Part shown: positions 15,733 through 23,335 of the stretch, one piece after another | Position numbering within the stretch: the first letter of the stretch is position 1 | How the letters are laid out: every line of letters starts with the position of its first letter | Origin: Pseudomonadota bacterium | GTDB lineage: Bacteria > Desulfobacterota > JAPLJL01 | NCBI GenBank assembly: GCA_026388655.1 | Contig: JAPLJI010000082.1 | Coordinates: forward strand, 1-35,949 | Reading direction: 5' to 3' | DNA: 35,949 nt | Notes under the pieces: generated by a model | Seen by the model: the letters and a program-made list of their open reading frames with translations, nothing else | Databases searched by the model: none | Told to the model about the DNA's origin: nothing | Position numbers and translations under genes: made by a program

Positions 15733-16005
15733 TCATCTCAATTTCTTAATCTCAGTTTCCAGGTCTTTCCGGTGCAGGACGGAAAGTACCACCAGCTCGG
15801 ATTCAATTTCCCGGTAAATAACCCGATAGTCACCAACCCGAAGCCGGAAGGTAATCGGCCTCATTCCGGCCAGTCGCTTGCCCTTCGGGGGTGGAGGAAA
15901 AGGATTGGCCTCCAGGGTTTTTATTGAGGCCAGGAGTTCTATCCGGACCGGCGCGGGAATTTTTTTAAGGGCGCTGGCGGCGTGATTTGCGATTTTTATT
16001 TTCAA
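15733..16005 (-). CDS. RelE/ParE-family toxin
   Basis: A 90-residue protein with the classical RelE-like order: an N-terminal strand (KIKIANHAASALKKIP), a helical middle, GKRLAGMRPITFRLRVGDYRVIYRE, and a closing VLHRKDLETEI. The RVGDYRVIY segment is diagnostic. Family members cleave mRNA on the ribosome or, in ParE, poison gyrase; the sequence looks closer to RelE. The start is TTG at 16005, closely preceded by GGGAGGAAC, and lies 41 bp inside the antitoxin gene in another frame, so translation is coupled to the antitoxin. All core segments are present, so it looks intact. Confidence 0.88.
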   Translation of the reverse strand: MKIKIANHAASALKKIPAPVRIELLASIKTLEANPFPPPPKGKRLAGMRPITFRLRVGDYRVIYREIESELVVLSVLHRKDLETEIKKLR

Positions 16006-16267
16006 GTTCCTCCCGGGTCTCCCGGATCATCTGCTCCAAGTCTGTCCCTTCCCCGTTCGTCTGATAATCCCGAGCCGATTTCTCGATCAGCCGGCGGAAC
16101 TTCGGGCTATGGGCCAGGATAAAATCTTCAAAATCCTCTTCCTGGAGGGGAAGGATGGTCGCCCGGGGTTTTCCCCGGGAGAGGATAATGACATTTTCCC
16201 CCTGTTCAGCCGCCTGGAGATATTCGGATGCTTTCGCCTTCAACTCCCGAACATTAACAAAAATCAT
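15965..16267 (-). CDS. Phd/YefM-family antitoxin
   Basis: A 100-residue protein: the N-terminal FVNVRELKAKASEYLQAAEQGENVIILSRGKPRATILPL is the Phd/YefM DNA-binding and dimerisation fold. The C-terminal 55 residues are longer than in many members and highly charged, as expected for the toxin-binding tail. The ATG at 16267 has AGAGGAGG upstream. It overlaps the toxin gene by 41 bp. A perfect 39-bp palindrome 17 bp upstream is the likely operator, since Phd/YefM proteins repress their own promoter and the toxin acts as co-repressor by conditional cooperativity. Confidence 0.88.
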   Translation of the reverse strand: MIFVNVRELKAKASEYLQAAEQGENVIILSRGKPRATILPLQEEDFEDFILAHSPKFRRLIEKSARDYQTNGEGTDLEQMIRETREELENKNRKSRRQRP

Positions 16268-16284
16268 GGAAACCTCCTCTAGGT

Positions 16285-16323
16285 AATGTGACTACATTAG
16301 TAGTCTACTAATGTAGTCACATT
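16285..16323 (-). promoter_or_regulatory. Perfect 39-bp palindrome, probable toxin-antitoxin operator
   Basis: Two 19-base arms (AATGTGACTACATTAGTAG and its exact complement) flank a single T. Each arm also has an internal GTAGTC/GACTAC flavour, giving nested half-sites. It lies directly before the antitoxin ribosome-binding site, where the promoter should be. Confidence 0.8.
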
Positions 16324-16371
16324 TAGTCAATCAAGCCTTCGGTTTGGCTCCGGGCAGCCAGAGCAGGCAGG

Positions 16372-16612
16372 ACAGGTAGCGCAAAAGACGTAAAGCGTGA
16401 GGCGTAAGGCGTGAAGCGCATAGCGCAAGGAGCAGGGGGCATGGAGCAAAGAGTCAATGGAAAAAATCAGATGTTAATTTCTGGTCTGTTTGGTTTCTTT
16501 GGTTTAACCCGAAACCCGAAACTCGAAACCAGAAACTATTTTCTGCGTACTGCCAACTGCCTACTGCTTACCCTACGGGCCGGAGGCTGCTTAGTGCCTA
16601 CTGCCTACTTTT
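16372..16612. repeat. Word mosaic upstream of the toxin-antitoxin genes
   Basis: It comprises CGTAAAGCGTGAGGCGTAAG words with a period of 7, GGAGCAGGGGGCATGGAGC, TTTGGTTTCTTTGGTTT, CCCGAAACCCGAAACTCG, TACTGCCAACTGCCTACTGC and a GGGCCGGAGGCTGCTTA piece. It fills the 16324-16597 gap and supplies the stop codon of the radical SAM gene. No gene is seen. Confidence 0.75.
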
Positions 16613-17938
16613 TGCAAAGTACTCGTTGATCTCCCCGTAAAGCTCCCGGAGCTTTTCCGCCGGGACGGCGCAGAAGCTGAAAGGATTCTCGGTGAAATGG
16701 ATCTTGGCCAGGTCGGCGAGCGGCCCGGCGTATTCCTCCCGCTTTTTCAGATCATCATAAAGGGCCGAGCCCGGCAGGGGGCAGTAGAGGCTTACGCAGA
16801 CCTTGTCGAGCTTCAGGCTTTTGGCCAGGCTGAAGGTCATCTCGATGTCCTCCCGGGTTTCTCCCGGGATGCCGATCATGAAAAATCCCGACACCCGCAC
16901 GTGTTTTTGGGCGAGGCGGACGGCGCTTTTGATCATTTCCAGGTCGATCCCCTTCCGGAGGGTCGCGAGACTTTGCGGGGAGCCGGATTCGATCCCGAAA
17001 TCCACCTGGACTAGGCCGGCTTCTTTCTCAGCGAGGATTTCCGCCTCGTCGATCCGGTCCACCCGGGTGTTGTATTGCCATTTGATCTTTACCCCCCGCC
17101 TTTTGATTTCCGCCGCGAATTCCCCCGCCCAGGCGAGGTCGAGGTTCAGGATGCTGTCTTTGAACCAGATTCCTTCGAGGGAATATTTTTCCTGGAGCCC
17201 GGCCATCTCCCGGACCACCCGCGCCGGCCTTTTGATCCGGAACTTTCTTCCCATCGTCAGGTGGACGGCGCAGAAGGAGCACTGGTAGGGACAGCCACGG
17301 GAAACGAGCATGGAAATCCCGCGGATGCCCCGCAGGCTTTCGTTGTATTTCACGTATTTTTCCACCGGGAAGGCGTCGTAGTCGGGGAGGGGGAGTGAAT
17401 CCAGGTCCTCGGCCAGGGGAGCCGGGTAATTTATTTTCCCTCCCCCGGGGCTTTTCCATCCCAATCCCGGGATCTGGTCCGGCTTAACCCCCGCGAGCAG
17501 GGCCGCCAGGGCCTCTTCCCCCTCGCCCCGGACGATAAAATCGATATTCTCCTCCGACAGGCAGGTTTCCGGCGACACCGTCGGGTGCGCCCCGCCGGCG
17601 ATCACGGCCGCTTCCGGCAGGGTTTGCTTCACGACCCGGGCCAGGCGCCGGGCCGCGGGGAAAAGCGGGGTCATCGCCCCGATCCCGACCCGGGCCGGGG
17701 ATTTCTCCCGGAGAATTTCGGGGAGTTTGTCCTCGGGGATTCCGAGGCCCACTAGGTCAAGCACTTCCACGCGGAAGGCCCTCCCGTTCAGGTAAGCGGA
17801 AAGCGCGGCCAGCCCGAGCGGGGGTTCGAAGGGGTGGATGTACATGTTGCCGCCCGCGATCCAGCCGCCGAAGAGCTCGCGCCGGACCGCGAGCTCTTCC
17901 GGGGTGAAGTAGGGAGGATTGATTAACAAAAGATCCAT
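16598..17938 (-). CDS. B12-binding-type radical SAM protein
   Basis: A 446-residue protein from the ATG at 17938 (a TTG five codons upstream lies in repeat DNA). The N-terminal 140 residues form a cobalamin-binding-like Rossmann domain (LLLINPPYFTP, PPLGLAALSAYLN, VGIGAMTPLF, VIAGGAHPTVSPE, FIVRGEGEEAL), without the DxHxxG cobalamin-lower-ligand motif. The radical SAM core has SRGCPYQCSFC (CxxxCxxC) near residue 214, then FGIESGSPQSL and GFFMIGIPGETREDI. Such proteins often methylate or rearrange unactivated carbons in lipid, hopanoid or cofactor biosynthesis. The substrate cannot be told. It stands alone between repeat blocks, opposite in direction to smc. Confidence 0.88.
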   Translation of the reverse strand: MDLLLINPPYFTPEELAVRRELFGGWIAGGNMYIHPFEPPLGLAALSAYLNGRAFRVEVLDLVGLGIPEDKLPEILREKSPARVGIGAMTPLFPAARRLARVVKQTLPEAAVIAGGAHPTVSPETCLSEENIDFIVRGEGEEALAALLAGVKPDQIPGLGWKSPGGGKINYPAPLAEDLDSLPLPDYDAFPVEKYVKYNESLRGIRGISMLVSRGCPYQCSFCAVHLTMGRKFRIKRPARVVREMAGLQEKYSLEGIWFKDSILNLDLAWAGEFAAEIKRRGVKIKWQYNTRVDRIDEAEILAEKEAGLVQVDFGIESGSPQSLATLRKGIDLEMIKSAVRLAQKHVRVSGFFMIGIPGETREDIEMTFSLAKSLKLDKVCVSLYCPLPGSALYDDLKKREEYAGPLADLAKIHFTENPFSFCAVPAEKLRELYGEINEYFAKSRQ

Positions 17939-17939
17939 T

Positions 17940-18170
17940 AACTTGAAATCCAAAGTTCAAAATAAGTTCAAAGTTCAAATAAAGTTCAAATAATAAAAAC
18001 TTAAAATTAAAATCCGATTTGTCGTTTTGTTTTATTTTTTTTCATTTGGCCTTTGAGCTTTGACATTTATTTGGCATTTGGATTTAAGCATTTGAACTTT
18101 TGGTTTAGATATTTATTTGGCATTTGGGCTTGGGCCTTTGACCTTTAAGCTTTGACCTTTCACCTTTTTC
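17940..18170. repeat. TTCAAA/TTTGGCATT palindromic element, copy C1
   Basis: The left half has AAAGTTCAAAATAAGTTC-type words, the right half their inverse (TTTGAGCTTTGACATTTA, TTTGGCATTTGG). The centre is AAAATCCGATTTGTCGTTTT. Copies C2 (21875-22070) and C3 (24803-25030) share this plan and centre. With the smc promoter it accounts for the 17939-18359 gap. Confidence 0.8.
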
Positions 18171-18299
18171 CGCCCGCTAATCATAGCATTAATTAATGAA
18201 GAGACGATCAGGATTTTGGCGGGAAAAGCCAATTTTTTCAAGCGGGACGGGGGGTTAGGGCCGAAAGTGTATAATTAACAATATATTGTGTTTTACTAT

Positions 18300-18328
18300 T
18301 TGCAAAATACAATATCCAGTATTATAAT
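18300..18328 (+). promoter_or_regulatory. Sigma-70-type promoter for smc
   Basis: TTGCAA (18300-18305), exactly 17 bases, then TATAAT (18323-18328), 31 bp before the smc ATG. A 12-bp palindrome ACAATATATTGT lies just upstream at 18278-18289. The area is sharply AT-rich against the GC-rich genome. Confidence 0.7.
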
Positions 18329-18359
18329 CGGGGGCAAATAATATTAAGAGGGGGAATAA

Positions 18360-21300
18360 ATGCGTCTGAAAAAGATCGAATTGAACGGGTTTAAGTCCTT
18401 TCCCGACCGCACCGTGATCCAGTTGGAAAGCGGGATCACGGCCCTGGTCGGCCCGAACGGCTGCGGGAAAAGCAACATCATAGACGCGATCCGCTGGTGC
18501 ATGGGGGAGACCAATACCCGGAAGCTCCGGGCCGGTCTTCTCGAGGATCTGATTTTCCAGAGCGGGAACGGGCGCAAGCCGGAGAGCATGGCCGAGGTGG
18601 TCCTGTATCTCTCCCCGGAGAACGGGGGTTTCCCCGCCGCTTTTTCCGGCGAGGAAGAGCTGACCGTCCGGCGGAGGATTTTCCGGGACGGGACGAGCGA
18701 ATACACCCTCAACGGTTCCGCCTGCCGCCTGCGCGACATCTCCGAGATTTTCATGGACTCGGGTTCCGGCTCCCGGGCCTACTCCCTGATCGAGCAGGGG
18801 GAGGTGACCAACCTGATTGACGCCCGGCCGGAGGATCGGCGGGTGTTCATCGAGCAGGTCGCCGGGATCGGCAAGTATCGCAGCCGGATCCAGGAAGCCA
18901 CCCGGCGGATGGAAGAAACCCGGGCCAACCTGGAGCGGGTCGGGGACCTCCTCCGCGAGATCAAGCGCAACATGAAGCTCCTGGAGGTCCAGGCCGGGAA
19001 GGCCGAGGAGGGCCGGAAGATCCGGGAGGAATTGTTGGGGCTCGGGCTCTCCCTGGACGCGGAGACCTGGCGCGGGCTTTCCGCCCGCCTGCAGGAAACC
19101 GAGACCGCGCGCGCGACCGCCGAGGACGAGGAGGCCCGGGTGGCCGCCGAGCTGTCCGGGGAAGAAGCGGCGGAATCCGAGCTGGTCCAGAAACTGCAAA
19201 AAATTTCCGAAACTCTCGAGCAGGCCCGCCGCGAGGAGGAAGAAACCCGGAACCGGATCCGGGCCCGGGAGACGGAATTCTCGATCCTCACCGGGCAGGA
19301 CGAAAACCTGGACCGGGAGATCCTCCATTGCCGGGAGGAGATTGCGGCCTGGCAGGGCAAGCAGGCCGAGCTGGAGCGGGAGCTGGAGGAAAAGCGCCGG
19401 GCCCGGGAGGAACTGGAGCGGGAACTTTCCCGGCGGAGCGAGGAGCTGGCCCGGAACGAGGCCCGGCAGGCCGAGCAGCGGGAAAAGCTCCGCGAACTCG
19501 AGCGGCTCCGGGAGGAACGAAAAACTTTGCTGTCCGAGCTGATCCGGGAGGAAGCCCTGCTTTCCCATAAGGAGGACCAGGTCGCGGAGCGGATCCGCCT
19601 GGCCGGGGAACAAAGAGAAAAAAGCGAGCGCGAGCGGCAGGAGGTTCTCACCGGGCAGGGCATGCTCGAGGCGCGCCGGGTCCAGTTCCAGCAGCTCGAG
19701 CTGGCCCTGAAGGCGGAAGAGGTCCGGCTCGAGCAGAACCGCGAACAGCTTTTGTCCGAAAGGGAAGTGAATGCCCGCGAACAACAGCGCTGGCGGGAGG
19801 AGATCTCGCGGGCGGAGGAAGAAATGATTTCCCTCCGGGCTACCCTCGAGGTGCTCCGGGAGGAAGGCGATCTCCCCGATTCCGCCGGGAGCGCCGCCGG
19901 CCCCGGCGTCCCGCGCCTGGAAGAGGTGCTCGAAGTGGAGACGGGGGCGGAGATGGCGGTCGAGGCCTGCCTGGCGGAAAGGCTTTCCGGGCGGCTCGTC
20001 CCGGATCTGGAAGCGGGGATCTCGGCGGCCCAGGGGCTGGCGGCCGAGGCTGCTCCCCGCCAGATTTTCCTGCCCCGGAATCCGCGCCCGGGTCCCTCCG
20101 GGGCCGCCCATGAATGCCCGGCCCCGGCGGTGCCGCTCTTAAGCAAGGTCCGCTTCCCCGAGGAGTACCGGCCGCTGGCCGAGCTGCTCTTCCGGGAGGT
20201 TTTTCTCGTTCCGAGCCTGGCCGACGCCCCCGCGGTTTTCTCCGGGAACGGCCACTCCCTGGTGCTGGTCACCCCCGGCGGGGAAATGGCCCTGGGTTCC
20301 GGGGAGGTCCGGGGAGGCCGGATGAAAGCCGAGGAAAGCCGGCTGATCCGCCTCCGGAAGGTCCGCGAGCTCACCCAGAACCTGGAAGGGGTGGAAGGCC
20401 GCCTGTCCGTTTTCCGGAGCCGGCTGGCCGGGATCGGGCAGAAAGGCGGGGAACTCGGGCAGGAGCTGGAAAGACTGACCGCGACTCTGCAGGAGAAGAG
20501 GGTGAATTTCGCCCGGCGCGAAAATGAAGAGGACCTCCTCCGGGCGGAGTTTTCCCGCCTGGAGCGGAGGCGGGAGTTCCTGGAACTCGAGCTTTCCGGG
20601 TTGGAGCGGGAGATCTCCGCGCTGCATTCCGAGGGTGAAGGCATCCGGGGCCGGCGGGAAGAAATGGCCCGGCAGAAGGCCGGCGGGGAAGAAGACCTGG
20701 CCCGCGGGGAAGAAGAGCTGAAAAGGGTCCGGCGGGAATGCGAGGAGAGGGACACGGAACTTTCCGGCCAGAGGATCTCCGCGGCCGCCCTGCAGGAAAG
20801 GCTGGCCGGGTGGGAGAATGTTGTGAACCGGATGACCGCCGAGGTGCGGGAGCTCCTGGCCGAGGCCGAGTCCCGCCGGCAGGCGATCCTGGCCGCCGAG
20901 GAGCAGGTCGGGAAAAACCGGGCCCGCCGGGAAGAGATCCAGGGGGAGCTCGGGACCCTGTTCCAGGGCCGGGAGGAGATCCAGAAGCTGATCCAGGAGC
21001 AGGGAAAATGTTACCAGGAGGAAACGGCCGGGCTTCGGAAGCGGCAGGAGAAAATCCGCACGCTCCGGCACGACCGCGACCGGGCCCAGACAAAATTGCA
21101 GGAGTTCCGGGGCGTCGAATCCGGGCTCCGGGTCGAGCTGGAAGGGGTCACCACCCGGATCCGCGAGCGCTATGACCGCGAGCCGGCCCCGGACCTTTCC
21201 ACCCCCTTCGACGGGCAGGAGCGGGGCGAGCGGGAAAGGCGGAAAGCCGAGCTCAAGCAGAAGCTCGACGACTTGGGCGAGATCAACCCCGGCGCCCTCA

Positions 21301-21863
21301 AGCTCTTTGAGGAGGAAAAGGAGCGCTTCGAATTCCTGAACCGGCAGCGGGAGGACCTCCTAGGTTCCCTCTCGCGGCTCTCGCGGGCGATTGTCCGGAT
21401 GGACAAGACCTCGCGGGAAAGACTCCTCCAGGCCTACACCGAGGTGAACCGGAGCTTCAAGGAGGTTTTCCCCCGGCTCTTCGACGGCGGGGAAGGCGAG
21501 CTGGTCTGGGTCGGCGAGGATCCCCTCGAAGCGGGGGTGGAAATCATCGCCCATCCCCTGGGGAAGAGGCCCCGGTCGCTCTCGCTCCTTTCCGGAGGGG
21601 AAAAGGCCCTGGCCTCGGTAGCTTTCCTGATCGCCTGTTTCCTGGCCCATCCCTCGCCCTTCTGCATCCTGGACGAGGTGGACGCCCCGCTCGACGAGGC
21701 CAACATCTCCCGGTTCAACAACCTGGTGCGCGAGCTGGCCGGGCAGTCCCAGTTCATCCTGATCACCCACAACCGCCGGACCATGGAAATGGCCGACGTT
21801 CTTTACGGGGTTACCATGGAAGAGCCCGGCATCTCCAAGCTGATCTCGGTCAAGCTCAACTGA
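18360..21863 (+). CDS. smc: Chromosome segregation protein SMC
   Basis: A 1167-residue protein of normal length. The N-terminal ATPase part has Walker A GPNGCGKSN (31-39) and the conserved RLKKIELNGFKSFPD start. Two long Glu/Arg-rich coiled coils follow, split by a hinge at about 515-660. The C-terminal part carries the ABC signature LSGGEKAL (1077-1084) and Walker B FCILDEVDAPLDEAN (from 1101). SMC dimers with ScpA/ScpB load on and compact the chromosome; neither partner is in the window. A strong promoter precedes it. AGGGGG lies before the ATG. The coiled coils are extremely Arg/Glu-rich, which opens long spurious frames on the other strand. Confidence 0.97.
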   Translation: MRLKKIELNGFKSFPDRTVIQLESGITALVGPNGCGKSNIIDAIRWCMGETNTRKLRAGLLEDLIFQSGNGRKPESMAEVVLYLSPENGGFPAAFSGEEELTVRRRIFRDGTSEYTLNGSACRLRDISEIFMDSGSGSRAYSLIEQGEVTNLIDARPEDRRVFIEQVAGIGKYRSRIQEATRRMEETRANLERVGDLLREIKRNMKLLEVQAGKAEEGRKIREELLGLGLSLDAETWRGLSARLQETETARATAEDEEARVAAELSGEEAAESELVQKLQKISETLEQARREEEETRNRIRARETEFSILTGQDENLDREILHCREEIAAWQGKQAELERELEEKRRAREELERELSRRSEELARNEARQAEQREKLRELERLREERKTLLSELIREEALLSHKEDQVAERIRLAGEQREKSERERQEVLTGQGMLEARRVQFQQLELALKAEEVRLEQNREQLLSEREVNAREQQRWREEISRAEEEMISLRATLEVLREEGDLPDSAGSAAGPGVPRLEEVLEVETGAEMAVEACLAERLSGRLVPDLEAGISAAQGLAAEAAPRQIFLPRNPRPGPSGAAHECPAPAVPLLSKVRFPEEYRPLAELLFREVFLVPSLADAPAVFSGNGHSLVLVTPGGEMALGSGEVRGGRMKAEESRLIRLRKVRELTQNLEGVEGRLSVFRSRLAGIGQKGGELGQELERLTATLQEKRVNFARRENEEDLLRAEFSRLERRREFLELELSGLEREISALHSEGEGIRGRREEMARQKAGGEEDLARGEEELKRVRRECEERDTELSGQRISAAALQERLAGWENVVNRMTAEVRELLAEAESRRQAILAAEEQVGKNRARREEIQGELGTLFQGREEIQKLIQEQGKCYQEETAGLRKRQEKIRTLRHDRDRAQTKLQEFRGVESGLRVELEGVTTRIRERYDREPAPDLSTPFDGQERGERERRKAELKQKLDDLGEINPGALKLFEEEKERFEFLNRQREDLLGSLSRLSRAIVRMDKTSRERLLQAYTEVNRSFKEVFPRLFDGGEGELVWVGEDPLEAGVEIIAHPLGKRPRSLSLLSGGEKALASVAFLIACFLAHPSPFCILDEVDAPLDEANISRFNNLVRELAGQSQFILITHNRRTMEMADVLYGVTMEEPGISKLISVKLN

Positions 21864-21874
21864 TCAGCGGTGAA

Positions 21875-22070
21875 TCAAGTTCAAATGCCCAAGCTCAAAT
21901 GTCAAATAAAAAATATAAGTTCAAATGCCCAAGCCCAAAGGTCAAATAAAGTTCAAAAAGCCATAAAATCATAAATCTGGTCTTGCTTTTGGCTTTTGGG
22001 GTTTTTTTTGAATTTTGAACTTGGATCTTTGGCATTATTTTGTCATTTGGATTTTGAACTTTGAACTTAT
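21875..22070. repeat. TTCAAA/TTTGGCATT palindromic element, copy C2
   Basis: Left arm words TTCAAATGCCCAAGCTCAAA and AAAGGTCAAATAAAGTTC; right arm TTTTGAACTTGGATCTTTGG and TGAACTTTGAACTTATT. The centre ATCTGGTCTTGCTTTTGGC matches the centres of C1 and C3. It fills the smc-ftsY gap. Confidence 0.8.
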
Positions 22071-22089
22071 TTCGAACGAGGATAAGAAG

Positions 22090-23001
22090 ATGGGCTTCTG
22101 GGATGGACTGAGCAAGACCCGGGATAAGCTGAAGCAGGGGTTCGCCGGCCTTTTCCGCTCCGAAAAGGAGGGGGCGACTTACGATCTCAAGTCCCTCGAG
22201 GAAATCCTGCTCCAGGCTGACTTCGGACCCCGGACCACCGCCCAGCTGCTGGCGCAGGTCGGGGGGAGCCGCGACCTGGCCGCCGACCTGAAAAATCAGA
22301 TCATCCGGATCTTGACCCTGCCGCCCCCCCCCGCCCCGGCCCGGGAAGAGGGTGATACCCGGGTGATTTTCCTGGTGGGGGTGAACGGGGTGGGGAAGAC
22401 CACGACCATCGGCAAACTGGCTTACCGCTACCGGCAACAGGGGGAAAAAGTGATCCTGGCGGCCGGCGACACCTACCGGGCGGCGGCGAGCGACCAGCTC
22501 CAGATCTGGGCGGAGCGGGCCGGGGTGGACATCATCACCCACAACCCCGGCGGCGATCCGGCCGCCGTGATTTTCGACGCCCTCAAGGCGGCCCGGGCCC
22601 GGAAGGCCGGGGTGATGATCGCCGACACCGCCGGCCGTCTCCACACCCGCGCCCAGTTGATGGACGAGCTCAAGAAACTCAGGCGGATCGCGGGCCGCGA
22701 GGTGCCCGGCGCTCCCCACGAGGTTTTCCTGGTCCTGGACGCCACCCTCGGGCAGAACTCTCTGGTTCAGGCCCGGGTTTTCCTGGAGGTGGCGGGGGTG
22801 ACGGGGGTGATCCTGGCCAAGCTCGACGGGACGGCCAAGGGCGGGATGGCGGTGGCGGTGGCCGACGAATTGAAAATCCCCATCCGCTACGCCGGGATGG
22901 GCGAGCGCCTCGAAGACCTGGCCGAATTCTCCCCGGAAGAATTCGCCCGGGCGCTGATTCCGGACCAGGGGAACCCGGAACAACCGGCCGCGCAACCATA
23001 A
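22090..23001 (+). CDS. ftsY: Signal recognition particle receptor FtsY
   Basis: The start at ATG 22090 (MGFWDGLSKTRDKLKQG) has GAGG upstream, giving 303 residues; the frame extends upstream only into the C2 repeat. The short N-domain begins directly, without the acidic A-domain of E. coli FtsY. The G-domain shows GVNGVGKTTTIGKLA (97-111), DTYRAAASDQL, DTAGRLHTRAQLMDELKK and AKLDGTAKGG, all diagnostic. FtsY is the membrane-associated GTPase that docks SRP-ribosome complexes at SecYEG. Its order after smc, as in many bacteria, supports the call. The C-terminus GNPEQPAAQP is a short tail. Confidence 0.96.
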   Translation: MGFWDGLSKTRDKLKQGFAGLFRSEKEGATYDLKSLEEILLQADFGPRTTAQLLAQVGGSRDLAADLKNQIIRILTLPPPPAPAREEGDTRVIFLVGVNGVGKTTTIGKLAYRYRQQGEKVILAAGDTYRAAASDQLQIWAERAGVDIITHNPGGDPAAVIFDALKAARARKAGVMIADTAGRLHTRAQLMDELKKLRRIAGREVPGAPHEVFLVLDATLGQNSLVQARVFLEVAGVTGVILAKLDGTAKGGMAVAVADELKIPIRYAGMGERLEDLAEFSPEEFARALIPDQGNPEQPAAQP

Positions 23002-23025
23002 ACCCGGGCTGGGGTCATAAATAGG

Positions 23026-23335
23026 TGAAAGGTCAAAGGGCAGAGAGCAGAGAGAAGGAAATCAGGTTATCAGGGAATCAGGAAGTGGAAATCGGGATAT
23101 CAGGTTATCGGGTGACCAAAGAAACCTCGAGAGAAAAGCTGGAAGCTAGGACGCTGGGAAGCTGGTAACCCGAAACCTATTACCTATTACCTATGACCCA
23201 TAACCCATCGCCTTCTTTTACGGCGGTCGGCCGTCGGCGGTCAGCTGTCTCCTTTATCTTTACTGTGGTCTGCGGTCTGTGGTCTGCGGTCGTCATTTGC
23301 CCCTTGCGCTTTGCCCTTTGCGCTCTGCTCCTGAT
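23026..23335. repeat. Word mosaic running into the beta-barrel gene
   Basis: It comprises AGAGAGCAGAGAGAAGGAAA, ATCAGGTTATCAGGGAATC, TATTACCTATTACCTATGAC, GGTCTGCGGTCTGTGGTC and TTGCGCTTTGCCCTTTGCGC. From 23193 on, these words are the signal-peptide codons of the outer-membrane protein. Confidence 0.75.

Noticed and set aside
18255-20755. Large minus-strand open frames over smc
   Set aside because: Opposite-strand shadows of Arg/Glu coiled-coil codons (Ser/Arg- or Leu/Pro-rich), without recognisable domains.
22015-22089. N-terminal extension of FtsY
   Set aside because: It is translated from the C2 repeat; the ATG at 22090 has a Shine-Dalgarno and the family start MGFWDGL.
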